Shown here: positions 1 to 8,775 of the stretch, piece by piece
Numbering within the stretch: position 1 is the first letter of the stretch
How the letters are laid out: every line of letters begins with the position of its first letter
Assembly: GCA_030426085.1 (NCBI GenBank)
Contig: JAUHYW010000012.1
Span: forward strand, 96,616 to 160,615
Reading direction: 5' to 3'
DNA length: 64,000 nt
Source of the DNA: a bacterium
GTDB lineage: Bacteria; Myxococcota_A; Bradymonadia; UBA7976; UBA1532
Notes under the pieces: generated by a model
What the model was told of the DNA's origin: nothing
Database searches by the model: none
The model's input: the letters and a program-made list of their open reading frames with translations, nothing else
Made by a program: the position numbers and the translations under genes

Positions 1-1112
1 CGGGCGAGGCCGAAGTCGAGCACCTTGGCGTGCTCATCGGGCGGCGCGCCGCACACGACGATGTTCTCCGGCTTGATGTCCCGGTGCACGACGTCGGCGT
101 CGTGGGCCGCGGCCAGGCCCGCGCAGCACTGCGCCGCCACCTCGAGCGCGCGCCGGAGCCCGAGCGGCCCTTCGCGGCGCACGATGGTCCCCAGGTCGTG
201 CCCGTCGAGCAGCTCCATCGCATAGTACGGCCGGCCCTCGTCGGTGCGGCCGACGTCGTAGACCTGCACGACGTGCGGGCTGCGCACCCGCAGCATGGCC
301 CGGATCTCGTCTTCGAAGGTGTCCAGGGCGTCCCCGTCGCCGCCCGGGGCAGTGAGGATCTTGACCGCGCACGCCCGCCCCAGGTGGCGGTCCCACGCCC
401 GGTAGACGATGCCGAAGCCGCCCCGCCCCAGCTCGCCGCCCAGCCGGTAGCGATCCTGACTGCGGGCGCGGATCGCGTCACTGAAGAGCTGCTCCATGCG
501 CCGCGCGCCGTAGATCGCCAGCGCCAGGTTGGCCAGCAGGATGACCAGGGTGCTGGACAGCATCGCCGGCTCGAGCGGCGCGGGGGAGGCGCCCGCGTAG
601 CACACCGCCGCCGCGGCCCACGCCGAGAGCGAGCCGATCAGCGCCTGCCACCAGCGGCTGCGCACCATCAGGCAGCGGGCGAACACCAGCGTCGAGACCC
701 CGCCCAGGTAGAGCGCGGCTTCATAGAGCGGCGCGAGGGCGGCGAACGCGCCCAGCATGGCCCCGCCGGCGAGGTGGCTCGCCGCGTCGATGGCCAGCAG
801 CCGCCGTGAAGCCGGCCGCCGGGCGGGCTCGGCGAGCAGCGACAGGGCCCCCAGAAAGCCCCCGTAGAACAGGCGGATCAGGAGCAGGGCCCACAAGGCC
901 CGCCCGCTGGGCCGCTGCAGCTCGGCCAGGATCTCGATCGCGCCGAAGAGCACGAAGACGACCGCCGCGACCCGCAGGAACCGGCACAGCGTCTCGGCGT
1001 AGCCCAGCTTCGACGCGCTGCGGATGCGGCGGGAGATGTCGTCCGACAGGCGGGCGTCGGGCCGCCCGTCGGCGAGGTCGTCCGGTGCGGCCACGGGTTC
1101 TGGAGGGTGCAT
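1..1112 (-). CDS. Membrane-linked Ser/Thr protein kinase (C-terminal part cut by window edge)
   Basis: Hanks-type Ser/Thr kinase. About 370 residues are visible and the reading frame runs off the left edge just after the DFG motif. Residues ~45-210 are hydrophobic and hold about six membrane segments. The kinase domain starts near residue 222: glycine loop GRGGFG (~229-234), catalytic lysine in AVKIL (~251), HRDIKPEN (~343-350) and DFGLA (~366-370) are all present, so the visible part looks active. The membrane block sits before the kinase domain, the reverse of the common bacterial order of cytoplasmic kinase, one TM and sensor. The ATG at 1112 is preceded by a G-rich stretch. It follows the acyl-AMP ligase gene by 33 bases on the same strand and may be co-transcribed. 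Substrates are unknown. Confidence 0.85.
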   Translation of the reverse strand, partial: MHPPEPVAAPDDLADGRPDARLSDDISRRIRSASKLGYAETLCRFLRVAAVVFVLFGAIEILAELQRPSGRALWALLLIRLFYGGFLGALSLLAEPARRPASRRLLAIDAASHLAGGAMLGAFAALAPLYEAALYLGGVSTLVFARCLMVRSRWWQALIGSLSAWAAAAVCYAGASPAPLEPAMLSSTLVILLANLALAIYGARRMEQLFSDAIRARSQDRYRLGGELGRGGFGIVYRAWDRHLGRACAVKILTAPGGDGDALDTFEDEIRAMLRVRSPHVVQVYDVGRTDEGRPYYAMELLDGHDLGTIVRREGPLGLRRALEVAAQCCAGLAAAHDADVVHRDIKPENIVVCGAPPDEHAKVLDFGLA

Positions 1113-1145
1113 CGCCCCCGATCTTCCGCCGAACCGGCCCCGGGC

Positions 1146-3257
1146 TCAAGCTTCGCTCAGCAGGTGGTCCACCAGCCCGCTCAGATCCCGGTGCTGATGC
1201 AGCAGGTCCGCCGGCAGCGCCCGGCCCAGCTTCTCCTCGAGCGCGTCGACGAGCTGCACCGCCACCAGCGAGTCCACCCCCAGCGAGGCGAACGGCGCGC
1301 CCCCGCGGAGCTGCGCGGCCAGCGGGCCCGGCGCCCGGCCCAGCTCGCGGGCCAGGGTCGCGACCATCCACGCCTCGAGCCGGGTCGCCGCCGGATCCCG
1401 ACGGCCCGGGGCTGCGGCCGGCGCCGTCGGCGCGTCCGCGAGCAGATCCCGGGCGAGCACCGTCATCGAGCCGCCGGCGAAGCCCGCGGTGAACGCCGCC
1501 CGGCAGGCGAAGCGCATCACCTTGCCGCTCGAGGTCTTGGGCAGGCTGCCCTTGGCCAGCAGCACCACCCCGTACACCTCGACCCCGTGGGCCTCGGTGA
1601 CCGCCGCCCGCATGAGCGCCGCCGCCCGCCGCGGGTCGTGGTCCGGCGCCCGCCGGGGGTCGACCTCCTGGCAGACCACCAGCCGCTCGCGCCCGTCGAC
1701 CTCGACCGGGAACGCCGCCGCGCAGCCGGGCCGCAGCTCGGGCAGCCGGGCCCGCAGGCCGTCGAGGGTGTGCTCGACATCGTGGGGGTAGAGGTTGCGC
1801 CCCCGGACGATGATCACGTCCTTCATGCGCCCGGTGACATACAGCTCGCCATCGTGCACGAAGCCCAGGTCGCCGGTGCGCAGGAACGGCCCCTCGCCCT
1901 CGGCCCCGACGACGCGGCCCCCGAACGTGCGCCCGGTCTCCTCCGGCCGCTGCCAGTAGCCCGCCGCGATGTGGGGCCCCGCCAGCCAGATCTCGCCCAC
2001 CGCGCCCGGCGCGGCCCGGCGGCCGGTCTGCGGATCGACGACCTCGATCACCCCCTCGGCCCAGGCCACCCCGCAGCTCACCAGATCGACCCCCTCGGCC
2101 GCCTCGTCCACCGGCTGCACCCGGTGCTGCTCGAGCGCCGCCGCGTCGACCCGCAGCCCGCCGCCCCGCCGCTCGGCGCGGGCGCACGAGACGAACAGCC
2201 CCACCTCGGCCATGCCATACGACGGGGTCACCACCCCCGGGCGCAGGCCGGCCGGGGCGAAGTACGCCTCGAAGCGCCGCACGGTGGCCCGCCGCACCGG
2301 CTCGGCCCCGTTGACCATGACCGTCAGGCGGCTCAGGTCGAGCGCGTCGCGCACCGCGGCCGGCGTCTTGCGCACCGCGAGGTCGTAGGCGAAGTTCGGC
2401 GCGGCGGTGATGGTGCCCCCGACCCGGCTCACCAGCGCCAGCCAGCGGGACGGCGCCCGCAGGAAGACCCCCGGCGGCATCAGCCAGCTCTCGGCGCCCA
2501 GCCCCAGCGGGTTGAGCAGCTTACCCACCAGACCCATGTCGTGATACAGCGGCAGCCAGCTCACGAAGACCGAGTCACTCGACAAGCCATACGCCGCCCG
2601 GGACATGGCCAGGTTGGCCCAGATACCACCGTGGGTGACCATGACCCCCCGGGGCCGGCCGGTGGAGCCCGAGGTGTATTGCAGGAAGGCCACCGTGTCG
2701 GCCGTGAGCGATGGCATCTGCCAGTCATCGGGGTCCGCGTCGCCGGTCTGATCGGGCGTCAGCCAGGTCAGCTCGGCGAGCGCGCCGGCCTTCGACTTCG
2801 CCAGGATGCCTTCGGCGAAGCCCCGGATGAGCGGCGAGGTCAGCACCACCGACGGATCGGCGTCGGCGACGATGCCTTCCAGGCGGGCCAGGGTGTGGGC
2901 CATGCGATGCGGCTCGGGGGGGTAGGCCGGCACCGGCACCACCCCCGCGAAGAGGCAGCCGACGAACGCGACGACGAAGTCCAGCCCCGGCTCGAAGACG
3001 AGCAGCGCCCGCTCGCCAGCGAGGCCGTCGGCCTGAAGCCGGGCGGCGAGGGCCCGCACCGCCCGGTCGAACCCGCCGTAGGTCAGCGCGGCGGTCTCGT
3101 CCTGCCCGTCGGCGAGGAAGGTCAGCGCCCGCCGCTCGGGCTGCGTCTCGGCGAAGTGGCGGATCGCTTCGACGAGGTCGCCCGGCGGGGCCGACGTCGC
3201 GGTGAACGGCAGGGTGGAGGCGGACGGACGGACGGCGTCGTGGTGGATCTGGAACAT
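1146..3257 (-). CDS. Fatty acyl-AMP ligase with C-terminal acyl carrier domain
   Basis: 703 residues. An ANL-family adenylation domain fills residues ~25-590: the ATP-binding core TSGSTGRPRGVMVTHGG lies at ~195-211, and further motifs are YGMAEVG, TGDLGF and GRMKDVIIVRGRNLYP, the last typical of fatty acyl-AMP ligases (FAAL). A phosphopantetheine-binding carrier domain follows, with GVDSL giving the attachment serine at ~663. By family knowledge it activates a fatty acid as acyl-AMP and loads it on its own carrier. ATG at 3257 has GGGAG seven bases upstream. It lies 64 bases downstream of the oxoamine synthase fusion gene and probably supplies acyl-carrier thioester to it. The chain length is not deducible. 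Confidence 0.88.
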   Translation of the reverse strand: MFQIHHDAVRPSASTLPFTATSAPPGDLVEAIRHFAETQPERRALTFLADGQDETAALTYGGFDRAVRALAARLQADGLAGERALLVFEPGLDFVVAFVGCLFAGVVPVPAYPPEPHRMAHTLARLEGIVADADPSVVLTSPLIRGFAEGILAKSKAGALAELTWLTPDQTGDADPDDWQMPSLTADTVAFLQYTSGSTGRPRGVMVTHGGIWANLAMSRAAYGLSSDSVFVSWLPLYHDMGLVGKLLNPLGLGAESWLMPPGVFLRAPSRWLALVSRVGGTITAAPNFAYDLAVRKTPAAVRDALDLSRLTVMVNGAEPVRRATVRRFEAYFAPAGLRPGVVTPSYGMAEVGLFVSCARAERRGGGLRVDAAALEQHRVQPVDEAAEGVDLVSCGVAWAEGVIEVVDPQTGRRAAPGAVGEIWLAGPHIAAGYWQRPEETGRTFGGRVVGAEGEGPFLRTGDLGFVHDGELYVTGRMKDVIIVRGRNLYPHDVEHTLDGLRARLPELRPGCAAAFPVEVDGRERLVVCQEVDPRRAPDHDPRRAAALMRAAVTEAHGVEVYGVVLLAKGSLPKTSSGKVMRFACRAAFTAGFAGGSMTVLARDLLADAPTAPAAAPGRRDPAATRLEAWMVATLARELGRAPGPLAAQLRGGAPFASLGVDSLVAVQLVDALEEKLGRALPADLLHQHRDLSGLVDHLLSEA

Positions 3258-3321
3258 GGGATGACTCCCGATGGGATGGATGTGAAGTCGAAAGAGCGCG
3301 GCGCGGCGGTGACCGTCGGGC

Positions 3322-5754
3322 TCAGCGGTGGCCGTCGACGGCCATCGCCTCGATGACCATGTGATTGAAGAGATCTTCGGTCTGCACGAAGGCGCAGGTG
3401 GCGTGGGGCCGGGCGCCGACCTTCTTCTTCTCGAGCTCGGCGGTGTAGGCGAGGTCGAGGCGGTCGCAGTCGAGCTGCCGGGCGCGCATCACCGTGCGAT
3501 ACAGCGCCTGCTTGTAGGTGTTGTGGCTGCGCTGCACCGCGCCGTCGAGGCCCACGATCAGGGCCCCGTACAGCCCGCCGCCCACGTAGCTGAACATCAC
3601 CGCCGCCGGCTCCGGCCGGCCGTCGAGGGACAGCCGCATCACCTCGTAGTCCGGGTGGCGGCACATCGCGGCGAAGAACCGGCGGGGCAGGGGGAAGACG
3701 TTGAGGTCGAAGCTGCGGGCGTGCACCTCGCGGTACAGCGCGTAGCAGGCGTCGATGTCGGCCTCGGTCTCGGGCGCGTCGAAGGTCACCCCGAAGGCGT
3801 CGGCGTAGGGCAGGATCTCCTTGCGCACGTTGTACCGGTAGCGGCTGCCGAGGGTCTTCATCCAGCCGTCGTGATCAGCCCAGGTCAGGTCGCGCACCTG
3901 CATGCTGTCGCCGAGGCCGAGCTGCACGAAGCCCTGGTCGAGCAGGTGCTGGCGCAGCGCCTCGTCGGCGTCGACCTCGAACTCCCGCAGCATGATCTGG
4001 TTGGCCGCGCTCGCCGCGCGCACCTCGCCCATGACCCCCAGCAGCGCGTCGAGGGCCGCCTTCCACTCGGGGTGGTCCCGGTCGAGGAACAGGTGCTCGC
4101 CCTTGGTGATCAGGCCGCCGAGCATCACCGCCTTCGAGGTCAGGTCGTAGGGGTCGTCGGCCCGCATCGCCTCGATCTGCTGCGAGATACGGCCCGGCGC
4201 GGTCATGTCGTCCTTGACCAGCGCCACGGTGAACATCGTCGCCAGCACCAGCGCGCCCTCGGCGTCGCGCACCCGCAGGTAGTGGAAGTCCCAGAGGTTC
4301 TCCGGCGCGTCGTCGACCGAGAACACCTGCTCGAGCATCGCGAGGCTGGCGTGGGACAGGTTGCCCCGGCCGGCGAAGATGGGATCCCACTCGGCGGCGG
4401 GGATGGCGTCGATGGCGCGATCGTGGGTGACGCTCAGCCTCGCGGCCGGCGCGGCCGACGTCGCCCCGACGTCGGGCCGCAGGCCGGCGGTGTCCTCGTC
4501 CAGCTCGAACGCCCGCAGCACCTCGCGCAGCGAGCTGCCCTCCTCGGCCAGCGCCCGGGGGTAGTGATAGGCCACCCGCTCGAGCAGCGCGTCGACGTCG
4601 GCGATCGTCAGGTTGCGGTTGAGCATGAACCGCAGCCCGCCCTGGCGCATCGGGGTGGCGGGGAAGGTCGCCATGTTCACGTAGAACCCGTCGTCGAGCA
4701 GCCGCCGCACGAGGTTGCCCACCACCCGGGGCAGCCCGGTGGGGATGAAGAACAGCGGGCTGCGGGTGACCCGGTACTGGGGCAGGCCCAGCGCGGCGAT
4801 GCGCCGGTTGCAGTGGTCGACGAGGTGCATCAGCTCGGCCTGCATCGCCGGCATCTCGTCGCTGAGGTGCAGCCGGGCCGCCGCCAGCGCCGCGCCCAGC
4901 ATCGGCGGCTGGATGGGCCCCGAGAAGATCATCGTGCCCCCGGTGTTGCGCACCCGGTCGGCCATGCGCTGGTTCGGGAAGACGACGCAGCCCCCGGCGG
5001 CGGCGAACGCCTTGTTCAGCGAGACGGCGAGCACCAGCTTCTCGTGATGCTCGACCGCGCCCCGCACCGCGCCGCAGCCGTGGGGCCCGGCCCAGCTCAT
5101 GCCGTGGGCGTCGTCGACGTAGCAGTGCAGCGCGGGGTAGCGATCCATCAGCTCGACGAGGCGGTCCATCGGCGCGACGTCGCCGAACATCGAGTAGACC
5201 CCGTCGGCCATGTACCAGATGCGGGGGTGGCGGTTCTGCAGGCGGCGGATCTTGCGCTCGAGCTGATCCATGTCGTTGTGCCGGACGACGTGCAGCGGCA
5301 CCCCCCGGGCTTTGACGAGCTGAGCGGCGGTCTGCACGCTGTGGTGCACCTGCAAGTCGAGGATGACCGCGTCGTCGTCCCCCACCACGCCGGGGATGGC
5401 CGACATGTGGCCCAGGGTGGTCGAGGCGCTGATGAGCAATGGTCGCTCGAAGATCTGCCCCAGCAGGCGCTCCAGCTCGGCGTAGAGCCCCAGCGAGCAG
5501 AACGCCCGCGACGACGAGAACTGGGTCCCGTAGCGCATCGCCGCCTCGGCCGCGCCCCGGGCGAGGGCGGGGTGGGTCTCGAAGCCCATGTAGCTGCACG
5601 ACCCGAAGTTGATCATCGACCGGCCCTCGAGGCCGATCGATCTGCCGTCGAGCGGGGTGTCGTCGGTGTAGTGCAGGGCCAGATCGCGGCGGATGAAGTC
5701 CTGGGCCATCTGGTCGAGGATGTCGGCGGTGGAGTCGCGGGCTTCGCGGGACAT
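3322..5754 (-). CDS. Alpha-oxoamine synthase (serine palmitoyltransferase/BioF-like) fused to a GNAT-like acyltransferase
   Basis: 810 residues, two parts. Residues ~25-410 are a PLP-dependent alpha-oxoamine synthase: CYVDDAHG (~211-218, the cofactor-contacting Asp/His) and VSLNKAF with the Schiff-base lysine at ~248. Such enzymes condense an acyl thioester with an amino acid by decarboxylation. Residues ~450-810 resemble the BioF2/GNAT-like acyltransferase group that includes bacterial ceramide synthase. The start at 5754 is chosen because CCGAGGTG lies just upstream; in-frame codons extend further but lack a ribosome site. With the neighbouring FAAL-carrier protein this suggests synthesis of a long-chain base and its N-acylation in one polypeptide. 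Serine as substrate is inference; the synthase half could also be closer to BioF or CqsA. Confidence 0.82.
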   Translation of the reverse strand: MSREARDSTADILDQMAQDFIRRDLALHYTDDTPLDGRSIGLEGRSMINFGSCSYMGFETHPALARGAAEAAMRYGTQFSSSRAFCSLGLYAELERLLGQIFERPLLISASTTLGHMSAIPGVVGDDDAVILDLQVHHSVQTAAQLVKARGVPLHVVRHNDMDQLERKIRRLQNRHPRIWYMADGVYSMFGDVAPMDRLVELMDRYPALHCYVDDAHGMSWAGPHGCGAVRGAVEHHEKLVLAVSLNKAFAAAGGCVVFPNQRMADRVRNTGGTMIFSGPIQPPMLGAALAAARLHLSDEMPAMQAELMHLVDHCNRRIAALGLPQYRVTRSPLFFIPTGLPRVVGNLVRRLLDDGFYVNMATFPATPMRQGGLRFMLNRNLTIADVDALLERVAYHYPRALAEEGSSLREVLRAFELDEDTAGLRPDVGATSAAPAARLSVTHDRAIDAIPAAEWDPIFAGRGNLSHASLAMLEQVFSVDDAPENLWDFHYLRVRDAEGALVLATMFTVALVKDDMTAPGRISQQIEAMRADDPYDLTSKAVMLGGLITKGEHLFLDRDHPEWKAALDALLGVMGEVRAASAANQIMLREFEVDADEALRQHLLDQGFVQLGLGDSMQVRDLTWADHDGWMKTLGSRYRYNVRKEILPYADAFGVTFDAPETEADIDACYALYREVHARSFDLNVFPLPRRFFAAMCRHPDYEVMRLSLDGRPEPAAVMFSYVGGGLYGALIVGLDGAVQRSHNTYKQALYRTVMRARQLDCDRLDLAYTAELEKKKVGARPHATCAFVQTEDLFNHMVIEAMAVDGHR

Positions 5755-5990
5755 GGGCACCTCGGGTGGAGAAAGCGTTTTCGTCGAGAGTATTTGCCCG
5801 GCTCCGGCGCGAACCGGTCCGAGCGGCAACCCGTGAGGCGCGATTTCGGGCAGGACTCCGCAATGAACCGGAGCCCCGACCCCCGCGGCGGCCCCCCAGG
5901 GCTACCCGACACCCGCCCGTATGTGGGATGCGGGGCGGGCCGGGACGTGATACGCCAGACCCATCACGATCTCCGCGGCGGGGGAGCGAC

Positions 5991-7460
5991 ATGGGCGAGC
6001 ACGAGCCGGCCGGCGTCCGATACGAGGCCGTCGACCAGGACTACTTCGACAAGCGCGGCCTGCGGCGCTACGCCGGGGTGTGGTCCCTGTGGGCCCTGGG
6101 GGTCGGCGCGGTCATCTCGGGCGACTTCTTCGGCTGGAACTTCGGCCTCGCCGTCGGCGGCTTCGGGGGGCTGCTCGTCGCCACGGTGATCATCACCGTG
6201 ATGTACGCCGGCCTGTGCGCCTGCATCGCCGAGATGAGCCCCGCGCTGCCCCACACCGGCGGGGCCTATTCGTTCGGGCGCTCGACCATGGGCCCGTGGG
6301 GCGGCTTCGTCACCGGGCTCGGCGAGAACATGGAGTACGTCATCACCCCGGCGGTCATCGTCGTGGGCATCGGGGGCTACCTCGGCGCCGTCTTCGAGAC
6401 CCCCGACGCCTTCGCCCCGGTGTGGTGGTTCGTGGCCTACGTGCTCTTCGTCGGCCTGAACATCGTCGGCGTCGAGATGACCTTCCGCTTCACCGTCTTC
6501 ATCACCTTCGTGGCCCTCGCCATCCTGGCGGTGTTCTTCGTGGGCGCCATCCCCCTGTTCGAGTGGGAGCATGCGTTGAACGTGCCCCCCGACCCCGGCC
6601 AGAGTCAGTGGCTGCCCAAGGGGTGGCTCGGGGTGGCCCATGCCTTGCCGTTCGCCATCTGGTTCTTCCTGGCCATCGAGGAGCTGCCGCTCGCCGCCGA
6701 GGAGGCCCACGACCCCAAGCGGGACATGCCCCGGGGCATCCTGCTGGGCCTGCTGACGCTCATCATCACCGCGTTCGCCACGCTCTTCCTCAACGCCGGC
6801 ATCGCCCCCGGCGCGGCGGCGGTCGGCGCGAGCGAGGAGCCCTTGTTCCTGGCGTTCGGCACCATCTTCGGCGAAGGCCTCGGCAGCAAGGCGCTGGCAT
6901 TGTTCGCGGTCGCCGGTCTCATCGCCAGCTTCCATGGCATCATCTATGCCTATGGGCGCAACATCTACTCGCTGTCCCGGGCGGGCTACTTCCCCCGCTG
7001 GCTCTCGGTGACCCACGCGACCCGCAAGACGCCGCACGTCGCCCTCATCGGCGGCGCGGCGCTGGGCTACGCCGCTGCGCTGGTCATCCACTACGCCGGC
7101 GGCGGCAGCTCGGTGGGCGCGGTGCTCATCAACATGGCGGTGTTCGGGGCCATGATCTCGTATGTCATGCAATGCGTCGCGTTCGTGATCCTGCGCCGCA
7201 AGCACCCCCACATCGAGCGCCCGTTCAAGAGCCCCCTGGGCGTGGCCGGCGCGGTCGTGGCCCTGATCATCGCGCTGGGCACGCTGGCGTTCCTCTTCCT
7301 CAACGACGACTACCGCCCGGGTGTCATCGGCGCCGCGATCTGGTACGCCGCGGGGCTCTTGTGGTTCGGGCTCTACGCCCGCAAGCGCATGGTGCTCGCC
7401 CCCGAAGAGCAGTTCGCCATCGACGCGATGCGATCGGCCGGGCCGCAGAAGGAAGGGTAG
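5991..7460 (+). CDS. eat: APC-family amino acid/ethanolamine permease
   Basis: 489 residues with about twelve hydrophobic segments. The N-terminus (DQDYFDKRGLRRYAGVWSLW, then GVGAVISGDFFGWN) and the stretch EMSPALPHTGGAYSFGR match ethanolamine permeases of the APC superfamily, which import ethanolamine with protons; a general amino acid substrate cannot be excluded. The ATG at 5991 has GGGGGAG seven bases upstream; an upstream in-frame extension exists but lacks such a site. It is transcribed divergently from the lipid-synthesis genes across 236 bases. No ethanolamine ammonia-lyase genes are in the window. It ends 15 bases before the convergent nuclease-like gene. Confidence 0.82.
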   Translation: MGEHEPAGVRYEAVDQDYFDKRGLRRYAGVWSLWALGVGAVISGDFFGWNFGLAVGGFGGLLVATVIITVMYAGLCACIAEMSPALPHTGGAYSFGRSTMGPWGGFVTGLGENMEYVITPAVIVVGIGGYLGAVFETPDAFAPVWWFVAYVLFVGLNIVGVEMTFRFTVFITFVALAILAVFFVGAIPLFEWEHALNVPPDPGQSQWLPKGWLGVAHALPFAIWFFLAIEELPLAAEEAHDPKRDMPRGILLGLLTLIITAFATLFLNAGIAPGAAAVGASEEPLFLAFGTIFGEGLGSKALALFAVAGLIASFHGIIYAYGRNIYSLSRAGYFPRWLSVTHATRKTPHVALIGGAALGYAAALVIHYAGGGSSVGAVLINMAVFGAMISYVMQCVAFVILRRKHPHIERPFKSPLGVAGAVVALIIALGTLAFLFLNDDYRPGVIGAAIWYAAGLLWFGLYARKRMVLAPEEQFAIDAMRSAGPQKEG

Positions 7461-7475
7461 GCGCCCGGCTCGGTG

Positions 7476-7964
7476 TCAGTGCGCGATGGGTGGCCAGACG
7501 GCGAAGTTGTTGCGATAGATCCGAAGGTCGCGCCCGCTACAGGCCACCACCCCCGACCGGAACGACAAGTAGACTTGAAGCGATGGCTTGTCGCCCGCGA
7601 TGACACTCCCGATGCCATGCACCCGGTGTTCTCGATACAGATCTTCGCGCGGGATGATCATGAAGTCCGACCAGCGATCCGCGTGGCGGACCGCCAGCAC
7701 ATAGTTCAGGTCGGGGGTCTGCGGGTCGCCGAGCTGCCGGAGGGGCAGGCTGAACTGCGCCGCGTAGCCCGCCGCCTTCAACGGACGGGCGTTCGCTGTC
7801 TTGACCTGGACCCGATGCAGGCTGCCCGAGTCGTCCTCGACCACGAACAGATCGTCGCCCCGATCGACCGCGGGCACGGCGACGTTGTAGCCCCGGATCA
7901 AGAACTCCGACATCACGGCAGCCTGCCCCGCCGAGCCCGTGTAGAGCGCCCTCATCCTCGACAT
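7476..7964 (-). CDS. PD-(D/E)XK nuclease-like protein
   Basis: 162 residues. The order of conserved residues fits the PD-(D/E)XK/Holliday-resolvase-like fold: a glutamate in the first helix (GQAAVMSE, ~E20), an acidic pair after the strand (DRGDDLFVV, ~D34-D38) and the QVK element (HRVQVKTA, ~53-55). Proteins of this shape are found as stand-alone nucleases and in defence or mobile contexts. The ATG at 7964 lies two bases after the TAG of the upstream gene, so the two are translationally coupled. No partner methylase or toxin motif is seen nearby. Substrate and role are unknown. Confidence 0.6.
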   Translation of the reverse strand: MSRMRALYTGSAGQAAVMSEFLIRGYNVAVPAVDRGDDLFVVEDDSGSLHRVQVKTANARPLKAAGYAAQFSLPLRQLGDPQTPDLNYVLAVRHADRWSDFMIIPREDLYREHRVHGIGSVIAGDKPSLQVYLSFRSGVVACSGRDLRIYRNNFAVWPPIAH

Positions 7965-7966
7965 GG

Positions 7967-8260
7967 CTATGGTCGCACCTCCATCAGCTTGCCCGACGAC
8001 GGTACGCGGATGATCACGCCCCCGAGCGTCTCGAGACGGTCGACGCTGACCCCGGTCAACAGGCTCGCGATCTGGGGCCACATCGGGCCATGCAGCGTCT
8101 CGAAGTCGGCCTGGGTCTCGTGGCCCACGAAGATCCGCGGGGCGGGCTTCGCGCCGGGGAGCGCGGCTTCGAGTCGGAGCTTCGACAGCGGATCGAGCTG
8201 ATATGTCGTGCCGTTCCGCTGCACGCCGGCCAGGATGATGATCGGTTCCTGCTGGTCCAT
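7967..8260 (-). CDS. Small hypothetical protein, coupled to nuclease-like gene
   Basis: 97 residues, soluble, family not recognised. It begins with a beta-like stretch (EPIIILAGVQRNG) followed by a segment rich in L, R and P and a central IFVGHETQADFE. ATG at 8260 is preceded by GGAGGTG at eight bases; a GTG three codons upstream is possible but would overlap this ribosome site. Its stop is two bases from the start of the nuclease-like gene, suggesting a two-gene cassette. It could be a regulator, an immunity-like partner or a DNA-binding accessory; the sequence does not decide. Confidence 0.6.
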   Translation of the reverse strand: MDQQEPIIILAGVQRNGTTYQLDPLSKLRLEAALPGAKPAPRIFVGHETQADFETLHGPMWPQIASLLTGVSVDRLETLGGVIIRVPSSGKLMEVRP

Positions 8261-8357
8261 GTCGCGCACCTCCGAACCACCGGGACATCGCCCGATGTCG
8301 CCCTGACGATAGCTCAGGCCCGCAGCCCGGACAATGGCGACCGCAGGGTCATGTCGC

Positions 8358-8774
8358 TCACCGCCCGAGCAGCCGCTGGAAGAAGCCCTTGCCCGCCGCC
8401 TTGTCCTTCAGCGCGAGGACGCGCTTCTCGAGCTGCTTGCGGGTGCGCATGCCGACGAAGACGTCCTCGAGGCGGCCCTGCCAGTAGAAGCCGATGGTCG
8501 GCAGGCTCTTGATGCCCACCGCGCGGGCGATCTCGGATGCGCGGTCGGTGTCGACCTTGGCGAAGCGCACCTCGGGGTGGTCGGCGGCGAGCGCGGTGAA
8601 GATGGGCGCCAGACGCATGCACGGCTGGCACCACGCGGCCCAGAAGTCGACGACGACCGGCACCTCGGCCTCGAAGACGTGGGCCACGAACTCTTCGCGG
8701 GTCCACAGCTCGGTGATGGGATCCGCCGAGGGTTCGAGGCCCTCGGGGGATGGCTCGGGTGTCTCTTGGCTCAT
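8358..8774 (-). CDS. Thioredoxin-fold protein
   Basis: 138 residues. A ~25-residue acidic/proline N-terminus precedes a thioredoxin domain with VVVDFWAAWCQPCMRLAP (active-site CxxC as WCQPC instead of the usual WCGPC) and the cis-proline in SLPTIGFYW. No signal peptide is visible, so it is probably cytoplasmic. It has a short basic C-terminal tail after the fold. The ATG at 8774 is one base from the TGA of the SDR gene, making it the third gene of the acyltransferase-SDR-thioredoxin operon. The Gln in the CxxC may shift redox potential (inference). A GTG three codons upstream is an alternative start. Confidence 0.85.
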   Translation of the reverse strand: MSQETPEPSPEGLEPSADPITELWTREEFVAHVFEAEVPVVVDFWAAWCQPCMRLAPIFTALAADHPEVRFAKVDTDRASEIARAVGIKSLPTIGFYWQGRLEDVFVGMRTRKQLEKRVLALKDKAAGKGFFQRLLGR

Positions 8775-8775
8775 G

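Noticed and set aside
3328..6189. A 953-residue plus-strand open frame
   Set aside because: Antisense to the oxoamine synthase fusion and out of frame with the permease; no recognisable domain.
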